From the NCBI GenBank assembly GCA_022315425.1, contig JAIUPT010000042.1, positions 62,001 through 126,000 on the forward strand: a DNA stretch of 64,000 nucleotides, written 5' to 3'. The notes beneath the pieces are model-generated. The model was not told the DNA's origin. It made no database searches and saw nothing but the letters and a program-made list of their open reading frames with translations. Shown here piece after piece: positions 10,503-21,413 of this stretch; the first letter of the stretch is position 1; every line of letters begins with the position of its first letter. The stretch is from Pseudevernia furfuracea (taxonomy: Eukaryota > Ascomycota > Lecanoromycetes > Lecanorales > Parmeliaceae). The position numbers were made by a program, and so were the translations under genes.

Positions 10503-10832
10503 GGGGTCAAGCGGCTAAGCAGCGATATTGGAATCTTACTTTACTTTATCAATGACAAACCGAATTTGATTATTTTTGCAGCGTTGGAATGCGCAAGTTG
10601 AGCTCTATAATTGACGAAAGTTTGAAGAAATCATATGCACAGGGAATAGAATGGTCAAAGTTGCAAAAAGGATTCACCAAATTTTTTGATGAGGGCGTTC
10701 GGGAGGCCTAGCGGGCTGACAAAGCGAGTCTAACCAAAGTGTAGATCTGTCGAGGTTATCATTGGCTACAGGCCGCTGCACATACAAATATAGGTTTTTT
10801 AGCTCAGCCCTACCTTATGATATTATATATAC
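10503..10832 (-). repeat. Right inverted terminal repeat of the 2.5 kb element
   Basis: Inverted partner of 8353-8675. The outer 33 bp (10800-10832) match the left end exactly; the interior has substitutions and small indels. It ends directly at the TAC that precedes the next, larger element. Confidence 0.85.
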
Positions 10833-10873
10833 CACCAGGTGTCGACAGAAGTCTGAACGCCGAGGTTTACCCG
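10833..10873 (+). repeat. Left TIR of the 9.7 kb element
   Basis: Begins CACCAGG TGTCGAC and runs through GTCTGAACGCCGAGGTTTAC. Identical to the right end over 34 bp (10840-10873). Confidence 0.9.
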
Positions 10874-12456
10874 GGCTACCGTAGGCTTCCTCACCAATTG
10901 CCTCAGTTCTCAGCCGTGTCCATACCCCTCCTGGTTAGCCCCATCATGAGGTGATTCACTAACCTTTTAGTGCGGCGCTATACCGATCTGGGTATATTCC
11001 GATATTTAGCCGGCAGGAGAGTGGGACACGTCTGAGCTCAAAACTCAATAATACCGTTGATCGCAAGTATGAGAAATATCCTCGGCGTAGCCCTCAGCAT
11101 ATTTAGTATTTCGAATGTTTTATTGTAATCGAGGTATTACTCTACACGCAGTCAACGACTCAACTTAATAATTAACAACTACAGTGAGTAAATTTTCTTT
11201 GTCGCACATGTCGTACATGTTTTGTTTAACATTTCATATATGTCTATCTCTTCTTTGCAGAAAAACAAGCGTGTGTGTATATGTATTTCGCGTTGTTTTG
11301 ATTGTCAAGACTGTTAAGACTGCGAACATTATATGTTACACAGCACTGCGCTGTTCTATTCTCAAAAAAAAAGTTCAAATCTCACTTATTTCTATACGGG
11401 GGGACGGAGTCATAATGTTAAGAATCTACGAATATAGATTTGTTTAGCTCGAAGAATGATGTTAACGTTGTGCTTTGAGAGGGTCTCAAATTGACAAAAA
11501 TTGATGTTTTATAAATGTTAAGACAAGTGTCATGATGTGGAAAGAAGATGGATTCTTGCTACCTAGAAATCTGTCTAAGTGCATGCTGAAGAAGCTAGTA
11601 CATACTTGGCCTAGACTCTCCAGGCGGAAGCAAGGAAAGTGCGTCCTGCGGAAGGCTTCCGCAGAATCACATATCAATAAACCTCTCAAGACAACGTCAA
11701 TAAAAGTCTTTAAATAATACGCAAATTAGTCTCGGAGGGAGATATGATATTAGGATTATATCGACGCGAGTTTTTTTGTCGAGATTTATTATGAATATGT
11801 CGTCGTCGCTGTCGCTTGAAAAAAAAATTGACGGGTTCAAAATAGGTGAACGTACGCAACATGATATTATACATAATTAAAATCTCGAGAGAACTCGTTT
11901 TTTGATGAAATCAATACTTGAGAGATATAGAAATAAATATAACATGTTAAATATATGAAAACTCGTGATCGCATTGTGTTTCACTTAAATAAAGTGAAAT
12001 TTTAATATTTTCGCGACATCTCTAATCTAAAAAAATACGAGATTTTGAGCTCAGACGCTCTCAAACCTTAACGCGAAAATAATCAAAACTACGATAATTT
12101 TAATGAGATCTGACGCGATACTAAATCGTTAGTTTCGAGCTTAAATTCGAAGCTAGCTAAATGAGATAAAGGAAGCGTCTGAGAACTGAGATAACTCATC
12201 AAAATAAATAAATCAATACTTGAATATCTATCTCATATTATGAATTTATCACATATCTCTATACGTAATTCTTTATTGAATAATTATGAGATCACTACAC
12301 GTCGTAAGGTCAAATTCTTTAAAGTCTGTAACTCGAGAGACTCATGATTACGAAGTATTAAGAATATCTGTTACGATAAAAACATTTCTTATAATACAGA
12401 AATAACATAACTATAACGACGACGAATACGAGAATTCTCTATTACTAGACGCTCTG
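10874..12456. other. Mutated interior of the 9.7 kb element, left part
   Basis: AT-rich sequence without a coding frame longer than about 90 codons. A perfect 17 bp palindrome (TGCGGAAGGCTTCCGCA) lies near 11647-11663. If a transposase was encoded here it is no longer readable by eye. Confidence 0.5.
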
Positions 12457-12649
12457 TGTCAGGGAACGAGGCTTGGTAAGAGGAATCTCATTCTCTATGG
12501 CTAGGACTAAGGTAAAGGTCAAGACGAAAGATGAGGAAATCAAAAAGAATGTGGGCATCGTCAGATCCTTAAGGGATTCAGGGGTTGTCGTCTGTCGGCT
12601 ATCGCATAGCTGACTAGGCTGGTGACTTGACTGGTGTCACATCATGACA
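12457..12649 (-). mobile_element. Solo LTR of a related Gypsy family, inverted
   Basis: A 193 bp segment bounded by TGTCA...TGACA. Its first 17 bp equal the reverse complement of the end of the Gypsy LTR at 12926-19471, so it lies in opposite orientation. Flanking pentamers are CTCTG and GTCTG (4 of 5 equal), compatible with a decayed 5 bp target duplication. Confidence 0.6.
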
Positions 12650-12925
12650 GTCTGAAAAAAATCGTTTTGAACGTATATCAAAGATTCTCATAGAAATTCT
12701 TTAGAAAATGATCAATCTCAGCGAGAATCTCGTACGTCGAGACTCTTTAATATATCAACTTAACTAATTCAACGTTTAAATCAGCGAACGCACTCTATAA
12801 CGCGCACTACGAGATCGAATAAATAATGCTTAACTATATAAATGTGCTTAGATTAAGTTAATTAATTAAAAAAATTTAAAAGAGCGTAAGAAATATAAAA
12901 AGAGACATCTAGACGTGGTGAAAGA

Positions 12926-13166
12926 TGTCAGCCCATAGACCAAGCAGTGCTTGAACCCTTGATCCTAGCCCGTGATCAATAACAATTGAGTTTCTACTAA
13001 GCGACGCTTTATGCGATAGTCATGTTGGTTTCGTCTGATCACATATAGAGGCGCTGAGCGCCCACTTCTCACTTTCCTTCCTTGTCTTTCGTCTTGTAAA
13101 TAGACCTGATTCTATCAGATCAAGTATATCAAGTGGTAGCCCTAGTTTCAGCCTCGTTCCCTGACA
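12926..13166 (+). repeat. 5' LTR of the Gypsy element
   Basis: At least 241 bp. The first bases differ from the 3' LTR by an indel, so the exact left edge is uncertain. Shared with the 3' copy: CATAGACCAAGCAGTGCTTG through GCCTCGTTCCCTGACA. Confidence 0.88.
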
Positions 13167-13639
13167 TTACGAAAGACCTACTATTCATAGCACTCTCACG
13201 TGCTAACTCGAGCCTCGACACTATAATCGACGCTGAAGATTAGCAGCGAATTCAGCACTTTATCCAATAAGTGACTAACAATTTCTAAGAGATTCTTAAT
13301 CAAATCGACGTCTTGTAACGACGCGTTGACGATGTCTTCATTAATATCTCTATCTCGTTCGAAGCGATATCACCTATCGCTTCGATGCTTGATTCACAGA
13401 CTGTATAAGCATTATCTGCATTGTTTTAATCAATGCAAATTAATCAATCGTCTTCTATTATTCTTCCCCCTTCTTTAATCGCTTTCGTAATCTTCAAATT
13501 CGAGAAACTTTTTAATATTTCTAAGTATAATGATGACGTGAATAAATTGAATGTATGAGAACAAAGTCTCATTCATAAGATGTATATCAATCACGATCGA
13601 TACTCTATCGATTAGAAGAAGATCGCCTACGTCGAAAAT

Positions 13640-16600
13640 CGACTCGTCATGAGAAAGAAAGCTCAAATTCTCATGGGCAAATATCGATTCGATGAACTTT
13701 ATATTCTCGTTAGTTTTAAAGACTATCGCGTCAAGCTACGCAAATGCTGTGACGATCAATTCGAAGTCGAGAACGCTCGCATCTATCTTCGTGACAAGCT
13801 TCGACAAGAGAAGCTTCTCTTCGATGAGTATTATAATCTCTTTCTATAGAAGAAAGAGCGATTTCAAATGAAAGAGACTTCCTTGATTGACGCTTTGTAA
13901 CGTAACGTTAATTACGACACTTAACGCGCCGCCTTCTCTTGGCGAATCCGTCTCAATGAGAAGTCATTCACCTTTGATGAATGGGTTCAAGCCTATTCAG
14001 ATTTCGACAACGAGCTTCGTCAATTGAAGCATCGTATGTCTCGCCAGACCTCTATCACTCTCACGTCAACATTCAAGTCTAAGATCTCAAACAGCAACCC
14101 TCTCGGGCAGAGAGTCGTGTCTGTTGTTTCGATAGCTGCGGTATCAGCCGTACTCATCGCCGCAGGGGATTCTATGAATCTCAGTTCCGTCATGATCACT
14201 GTCAAAGGTCAGAAACTCCAGACGTCTGGAGTTCGAGAGATCTGCAACAAGTGAAAGCTTTGCTATTACTGTAAACTTCAACATCTCGACAAAAACGCTC
14301 AAGATTGCCCTAATAAGAGCAAGTCAACTCTTCGTCTGATGAGATTAGACGACAACTTCAGCGACGGAGGTGTCTCATTGCCGTCGGAAAACGTTTAGTT
14401 TCTATGTAAAGTCGCGATTAGGGATCTCTATTCTCTTTATTAATCTCTTCTTGTCTTCTCCTTTCGTTCTTTTCATCATCGTTACAATTCTTTAGAAAAT
14501 TCTCAGTCAAGTCAACATTGAAGCTGTTCGAGTTCGACTCTATCTTTAGAGATAGTCATATGATCGTCTCTTACACCTTACGTCAAGCTCAATTTAGAAT
14601 ATCAGCTCTTATCTTGATCGATTGTGATGTCTCCGCTTATGCATTTATTGATAAAATCTTCGCGCAATAACATAATTTTCCTCAGCATTAGTTGAAATAT
14701 TCTCGTCGCCTTCAAGAATTTGACGAACAATCTGCACTTATAGATAACATCACTCACGTGATGAAAACGACAATAACAATCGGTAATCACATCGAGAGGC
14801 TGTTTCTTTTCGTCACTGGCTTGAAGCATTATCTCATAGTTCTAGGGCACCCGTGACTCCGCCGTCATGTCGTCGACGCCAACTTCGGCTTCAACACCTT
14901 AATCATGTTCTCGCCCTTTTGTCTTAGCCATTGCTGCCCTTCTCCTATGAAGATCACCGCCGTCACCCGTGAGAAAGAAGAATTCCTATCCCCCGAAGAA
15001 TCTCAGCGAGTTTGGAAACTCCAAGACCAAGAATCCCAGTTCCAGACTCAAAACCTAGCCCAGTCACAAGCCTTTCTGCGAGTTAGCAAGAACTCGTTAA
15101 CAGTCCTCGCTCACAAGGAGCAACCCCAGCCCTCGATTCACAAGAAACACTCAGTATCTCTCAGCCGAATAGAAGATTCGTCGAAACCCTCGTCTCAGTT
15201 ACGAATTAAAGATTCGTTAGTTTCCCAGGCTCAAGAAGAGCAACCTCAGCACCTGCGTTTCAAGTTATCTTTAGTCAACCTTCCCGAACCAAGTCTAGCT
15301 TCTGATCGAGACTCTGAAAAAGATATCTCTAGTCGAATTTCCTAGGCCTTACGCAAAGGCTATTCGCCCAAGATCAAGTATCGAAGCTCATCGTTCTTTC
15401 GACCGTCTAAAGAGAGACGAGCTCGACAAGCTTAGAATATCCCGATTCACTTAGATGTCTGCGAAGTGACAGCTCATATCTATGATCGCCTAGGACGTCA
15501 AAAGGACGCTGAGATCTTTAGTGTTACCCTTTAGGAAATCGATCGTGCCCTAGAAATTCATCCCTCAGAAGAAATCCCATACTCAGCACCCATGTCAAGT
15601 CTCAAACCCCCAGTTATCAATCTCAAGCTGTGTTCTCAAGAGAAGAATCGACAGCGAGCTCTGTTTCAAATGAAGAAAGAACTTCATCTAGCCACGTTCA
15701 TCACTCAAGAAGAATTAGAACTCTACCGCGAACGTAAAGACGTTGACCTCGCCATCAAGCTTCTCAAGCAGTATCACGACTACCTGAATGTGTTCTCTAA
15801 GAAAGAGGTCGACACCTTGCCCGAGCACCGCGTCTATGACCACGTCATCAACCTTAAAGAAGAGTCTCTTCCTTCGAGCTTCACAATGTACGATATAAGT
15901 CGCAATAAGATGCAAGAACTCCGCAGATATCTTAATAAAAATCTTATTAAGGACTTTATCAGAGTCAGTCGTTCTTAAGTCGCGTTCTCTATTCTATTCG
16001 TTAAGAAATCTAAAGAAGATCTTCGTTTTTGTGTTAACTATCGAGATCTTAATATCATAACGATCAAGAATCGTTACCCCTTGTCTCTCATTTCAGAAAT
16101 CTTAAATCGTCTTAGTCGTGTCAAGTGTTTCATCAAGCTGAATATTATATCAGCATTCAATCGCCTTAGAATTCGCGAAGACGATGAATCACTTACTGCT
16201 TTTCGCACTCGTTTTGAACTCTTTGAGTATCTTGTTATGTCCTTCGATCTATATAATGAACTCGCCTCGTTTCAACACTATATCAACGATACTCTAAGAG
16301 AGTTTCTTGATGACTTCTGTATCGTCTATCTAGATGATATTCTTATCTACAGCGAAATCGAAGTCGAGCACGAAATCCATGTCAAACGTATTCTTCAGAA
16401 GCTAAGAGAAGTCGGACTTCAAGTCGATATCATCAAATGTGAATTCCACGTCAATCGAGTTCCTTACTTGAGTCTGATAATCATCATCGAAGACATCAAG
16501 ATGAACCCCGTCAAGATCGAGACCATCGTTCAATAATCATCATTGATTAATGTCAAGAATGTTTAGAGTTTCTTAGAATTCGCGAATTTCTATAGGAGAT

Positions 16601-18890
16601 TCATCTACGACTACAGTAGATTAGTCAGTCCCTTGACTCGACTCACACGTAAGAACGTTCCCTTCGTGTGAGATGCTGAATATCAAGCCGCTTTCGAAAC
16701 GTTGAAGAAAGCTTTCACCTTCGATGTTATTCTGCGTCACTATGATTCTAACCGCGAGATTGTTATGAAAATCGACGCTTCTGACTTCGTGTCAGGAGAA
16801 ATCCTCTCTCAGTACGACGAGCAGAGCGAATTGCACTCTATCGCGTATTTCTTCAAGAAGCACAATTCAGCTGAATACAACTACGAAATCTATGATAAAG
16901 AACTCATGATCATTATCCGCGCCTTCGAAGAATGACGACCCGAGCTTGAGAGTTCCACCCTATCTATCAAAGTAATCATCGATTATAAGAATCTCGAATA
17001 CTTCATGTTCATCAAGCAATTGAACCGTCGTCAAGCTCGTTGAAGCGAATTTCTATTTAGATTTGACTATCGAATAATCTATCGCTCTGACAAAGCAGAC
17101 GATAAGTCTAATGCACTCACGCGTCGCTCAGGAGATCTCTCAAAAGAGGGGAATACGTCAGACCCTCGTCATCAATATCAGCATCAAATCGTGTTAAAAA
17201 CCCATGTTCTAGACCCGAAGATTGTAGATCTTCAATATCGAGTCGTTCACCTAGATCGAATTCAACTTCTTCTTAGCTCTGTCTCTTCTCAGAAATCAAT
17301 TACTCTCGTCCTCATGAATATGATATCAGAAGTTCAAGAAGCTGAATCTCAATTAGATTAAGTCTTATTCGACCCTGAGAAAGACTCTCTAGATACCCTC
17401 ACGCAGACTCTATGAGACCAAGCCCAAGTCAGCGATTAGTTCGCATCTCAAGTCCTCGAGATGCTTCGTACGAGAGCGCGTCATCATAATCGAATTTCTT
17501 TAGTCGAATGCGAGGAACGAGATCAAGTCTTATACTTTCGAGAAAGAAAGTACGTTCTAAATTCGAATCGACTTCGTCTTCGAATCATTTAGTTAGCCCA
17601 TAACAGCGTTTTCGAAGAACATCCTGATAGAACCAACTGCTACGAATTGATAAGTCGCGCTTATTAATGATCTAATTTGTATCAGTATATTCAGCGTTTC
17701 GTCAGAAATTGTTACGTCTATATCCGAGCCAAGCCCTTCAGACAGAAGCAACAAGAATAACTTCGATTATTACTCATCCCCGAGCGTCGATGACGCGATA
17801 TATCTATGAACTATATCGATTCATTATCCCCTAACCTTCATGAAAATAACTTATCGTTATATTCTAGTCTTCGTTGATCGTCTCACTAAGATGAGACATT
17901 TCGTCTTCATCACTATCATAAAGATAGAGAAAGTCGCAAATGTATTTTATATCAACGTGTGAAAACTTCACGAAATACTCGAAGTCTTTGTGTCTAATAG
18001 AGGCACGCAGTTCACTTCTGACGTCTGAGATCTCTTATATAAGAATCTAAAGATCGATGCCAAGTTATTCACAGTCTATTATCCTCAGATCGATGACCAG
18101 ATCGAGCGAGTCAATGACGTCATGAAACACTATCTTCGTGTCTTTGTCAATTACATACAAGATGATTAAGCAAAATGAACTTCGAGTGTCGAGTTCGCTG
18201 CAAACAACGTTTTCTTCGCGACTACTCTAGTCTCACCCTTTCTGATCAATTCTAAATAGAACTCTCGCCTAGACTTTGAACCTCTCGAATCCTTATCTTC
18301 TGATCTCACTGCTCAAGTTCGTGTCAAATTGATTAACATCAACGAGTTTATCAAGAAGATAAAAGAGATTATCGATCACCTTCGAGACGAGATGTTAATT
18401 GCTTAAGTCATCTACGAATTCTCTATTAATAAACGACGTCGCCCTTGTTCTCGTTATCTTGTAAAAGATATGATGTGACTTAACGTCAAGAACCTGAACA
18501 TCGCTCGCTTAGTTGTGAAGCTCGATGATCGCAATGTGAGATCTTATTCAGTTAAACGAGTATTCGTTAATTCTCTGATTATCGAGCTTAGTCTTTTCGA
18601 GTTCATGAAAGTTTATTCTATCTTTCACGTCAGTCTACTTCAGCATATCGTTTAAGATCCCTTATCTGAACAGATATCAGAGTCTCGAGAACTCGTCGTC
18701 ATCGAAGAAGAGAAACGAGTATGATATGTCAACAGTATCATTAATTCCAAGCTCGATCGCCGTTTTTAGCCACTCTTGTTAAAGTACTATGTCAACTGGG
18801 AGTTCGATAACCCTATCTGAGAATCATTCAATTACCTTGATAACTGTCAACAAGCCATCGACGAATATCATGTCGCGTACCCTGTCGCCT
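13640..18890 (+). pseudogene. Degenerate gag-pol of the Gypsy chromovirus
   Basis: Encoded a capsid/nucleocapsid protein and polyprotein for reverse transcription and integration; now broken by many stops. Visible from left to right: gag remnants (13640-14390) ending in a zinc-knuckle-like CYYCKLQHLDKNAQDC; a protease/linker region around 14900-15590; reverse transcriptase (15840-16540) with FCVNYRDLN and the catalytic YLDDILIYS; RNase H (16700-17150) with KIDASDF and YDKELMIIIRAFEE; integrase (about 17580-18430) with FVDRLTKMRHF, SNRGTQFTSDV and PQIDDQIERVN; then a chromodomain-like tail (18720-18885) with KYYVNWEFDNPI. Conserved Trp positions read TGA at 16669, 16933, 17041, 17960, 18026, 18176, 18476, 18722 and 18818. 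The TGPFGLCNGP-type turn of RT reads SFDLYNEL, consistent with CC-to-TC and GG-to-GA changes. Confidence 0.92.
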
Positions 18891-19217
18891 TCGGTTCTCA
18901 CGTCATTTTATGCACCATTTCGAATTGTCAATGTAAAGATTCTTAGTCTTGTCTCGATTCGTATCAAACCTATGTTGAATAATAATAATCGTCGCCCTCG
19001 CCTAGTCTTCGTCATCTTAATCTAGTCTCGTACAGTCCTTCGTGTCTCGTCTTTCGTGTCTTCGTTTCGATCTCTCGTCTGATTTAGTTCGACTATCATA
19101 TAGCAGCTTAGCTGTGACTACGTAATCTCGCTTCCCGAGCTCGCCAAGTTTTTATCTCGTCTCGTCTGTCTTATTCTGACTACTTTATAGGAGCTCAGCC
19201 TTTGAGAAGGGAGCTAC

Positions 19218-19471
19218 TGTCACGGGGTGAAGTTAGTTCATAGACCAAGCAGTGCTTGAACCCTTGATCCTAGCCCGTGATTAATAACAATTGAGTTTCT
19301 ACTAAGCGACGCTTTATGCGATAATCATGTTGATTTCGTCTGATCACATATAGGGGCGCTGAGCGCCCACTTCTCACTTTTCTTCCTTGTCTTTCGTCTT
19401 GTAAATAGACCTGATCCTACCAGACCAAGTATATCAAGTGATAGCCCTAGTTCCAGCCTCGTTCCCTGACA
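19218..19471 (+). repeat. 3' LTR of the Gypsy element
   Basis: 254 bp, TGTCACGGGG...CCCTGACA. It differs from the 5' LTR by ten clear transitions in the alignable part, eight of them at CC/GG dinucleotides. Confidence 0.92.
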
Positions 19472-20495
19472 AAAAGAGACATCTAGACTTGATAGTGAAA
19501 GATATTTAACAATATGTGATCTAAATCGACGAATCTCATTATTCTCGCAATGTAGAGTATTGTCAGAACCAGGCCTAGAAGGATCATAGGGATATGAGTA
19601 GACGAGAATAAAGAGTCTATCGAACTATCTAAAAGGGAGGCTCAGTATATGTAGAAGACAAGACCTCCGCCAAGGCTAGGCTAGGCTCCCATGGGCCTAG
19701 CGTCTAGCCGGTGTCAAGGGATGCAGAGTACGGCCGTAACAAGTCTTAAGAACGAGTTTTACGTGAACGAGATACTCGTTATAAGGTCGAAAACCTTCAA
19801 GAATTAAAAGATCTTAAGTCGTGCTTCGTATATGTCTTCGAGAGCATCTTCTGATATCATAAAGAGATTATCATTTATCATGACGAGAACGACCCTCTCG
19901 ATATGAAGATTTCGAGGCCTCGAAAGCTTATAAGACGTCTCAAACGTGAAATCACTTCAGAATATAGGCAAAGTATCGAAGATTAACGAGAATTATTATT
20001 ATATGATCTCGAAATCAAAGAATCTAACAACTTCATAACTCAGAAATATTATATCAATAAGCTTCTATTAGATCATACTGAGAAGATTTAAGAGTTACGT
20101 GTCAAATATAATCGTGATATTTTAATGAAGAACGAGAATTTAAGTTACGACAAGAAATCTAACTCTGCAGATCGGGCTAATCAACTTTATAAGATCAATT
20201 GAATCGAGACTCTATAACACTCGACTCAATCGCATAATCTTAATCTTAAGAAGAGTATTTGAAATATATATAAGATTAGAATTCATCGTCGAAGACGTCG
20301 TAACAAGGCGGAGTTGATATAAGTTATTCGAAAGAAATTTGAGAAGATTTTTATATACGAGATTCGAGCTCGCATCGTTGAAATGTTTTAACGATGTCGA
20401 TAGCTAATAGAAATAGGTGATAAACGCATTAAATCAAAACTATAATAATGTTAAGAAGAAATATGTATGTTAGATTCTTAGAGCGTACAGTGAGT
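19472..20495. other. Mutated interior of the 9.7 kb element, right part
   Basis: After a less AT-rich patch (about 19560-19740, beginning TGTCAGAACCAGGCC, possibly another LTR remnant) the sequence is AT-rich. It looks like decayed coding sequence on the + strand (Lys/Arg-rich reading with many stops, for example RIHRRRRRNKAELI near 20280). Family not recognisable. Confidence 0.4.
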
Positions 20496-20536
20496 CGGGT
20501 AAACCTCGGCGTTCAGACTTCTGTCGACATCTGATG
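20496..20536 (-). repeat. Right TIR of the 9.7 kb element
   Basis: Reverse complement of 10833-10873. The two differences (positions 3 and 7 of the TIR) are CC to TC and GG to GA. Confidence 0.9.
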
Positions 20537-20720
20537 TACTAATTTCGCACACTCTCTTCGCTTGTCTTCGCTTGCTTAATTTTCGTACTCTCGAGAGTAC
20601 TATTTACTAGCTTTAAAGTGAGACTCTTAGTAGAATTTAGTACGCGTTATAATAGACATGTTAACACTCAATCAAGGATTCAACGAATCAGAGCTTATAA
20701 TAAGATATTCAAATCTTAAT

Positions 20721-20764
20721 GTTTTTTTAGAGACTAAATAAATTTATTTAATCTCTAAAAAAAC
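20721..20764. repeat. 44 bp near-perfect palindrome
   Basis: GTTTTTTTAGAGACTAAATA and its partner meet without a loop at 20742/20743. One mismatch (C versus T). Confidence 0.9.
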
Positions 20765-21364
20765 TTTTAGACTCGTTTTAAATCTTTAGCGAGATTACTA
20801 GTTAATCAAAATAGATATTATTATTAGTATATCACGTATTAAACGCGTATTATTTTCGAAAACTAGACTTTAAGATATAAGAGTGTACAGAGAGTGTGAA
20901 ATGTCTCTATTAGTTTTAAATCTTTACTAAGTAAAGAAAAGTCACTTTCGCGAGAAAATCGTTTAAATCGGTCCTTACAATTTTTACACTCAAATTTAGA
21001 AGAGCGTTAATTTTTCTTAATATATAATACTTTCGAATATTTAACTTAATATTTTTTAATAGTTTAATAGTAGATTATTAATATCGTAATTCATTTAAAT
21101 AGATAACTAATATTTTAATTCTTTTAAAATAATTTTATCTTTTATAAAAATATAACTTAATTAAAACTATTCTTCTATCGTATTAAAAATAATATCGAAT
21201 TAAATTCATAACGTAATAATATTAGAGATTCGAAAAGAGACTAAATACTTTAATTTCGAATGTGAACGAAATAATAATTATAAGAGTTCTAAGTACATAC
21301 TGTGAAGCCTTTATATAGGCCTTGCCAAGTCGCGCTAGTGACTAGTGTCGCGCTAAGCTCAATT

Positions 21365-21413
21365 AAAAGTTATAATGTTATCTATGAGTAAAAGTTATAA
21401 TGTTATCTATGAG
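21365..21413 (+). repeat. 24 bp tandem duplication
   Basis: AAAAGTTATAATGTTATCTA followed by TGAG occurs at 21365-21388 and again at 21390-21413, separated by one T. Confidence 0.95.

Larger units (their letters stand above)
8353..10832. mobile_element. 2.5 kb element with ~330 bp inverted termini and Helitron-type helicase relic
   Basis: The left end (8353-8675) and right end (10503-10832) are imperfect inverted copies of each other. The outermost 33 bp are identical, then roughly 80% agreement continues with indels to the block around AATATC.CTGC..AGCCGCTT. Between them lie a relic of a Helitron Rep/helicase gene, tandem segments with telomere-like repeats and a 31 bp hairpin. Long inverted ends are not a classical Helitron feature, so the helicase may have been captured, or this is an unusual derivative. 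A short copy of the same terminus occurs alone at 30030-30053. Confidence 0.75.
12926..19471 (+). mobile_element. Ty3/Gypsy chromovirus LTR retrotransposon, inactivated by point mutation
   Basis: Full-length element, 6.5 kb, between two ~250 bp LTRs that begin TGTCA and end TGACA. Internal order is gag, protease region, reverse transcriptase, RNase H, integrase, chromodomain, as in Ty3/Gypsy chromoviruses. All coding parts carry stops. The LTRs are still ~96% identical, so insertion or at least LTR homogenisation is fairly recent. An 18 bp identical sequence borders both ends (12897-12914 and 19471-19488), far longer than a normal 5 bp target duplication. It is nested in the 9.7 kb element. 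Confidence 0.93.
10833..20536. mobile_element. ~9.7 kb AT-rich element with 41 bp terminal inverted repeats, flanked by TAC
   Basis: The ends 10833-10873 and 20496-20536 are inverted repeats of 41 bp. 34 bp are identical and the outer 7 bp carry two C/T-type differences, both at CC/GG. The termini begin CACCAGG / CATCAGA, and the trinucleotide TAC lies immediately outside both ends (10830-10832 and 20537-20539). A CAC... end with a 3 bp duplication recalls CACTA (EnSpm) elements, but no intact transposase is readable. The inside is strongly AT-rich and contains a Gypsy retrotransposon and a solo LTR. Superfamily assignment is inference. Confidence 0.65.

Noticed and set aside
11648..11662. 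GCGGAAGGCTTCCGC palindrome as an operator or transposon end
   Set aside because: Single occurrence inside decayed transposon DNA with no partner.
13640..18890. TGA read as tryptophan in the Gypsy pol (alternative genetic code)
   Set aside because: TAA and TAG stops also interrupt the frame, TGG is still used in places, and the LTRs show the same nucleotide change outside coding sequence. Mutation explains it better.
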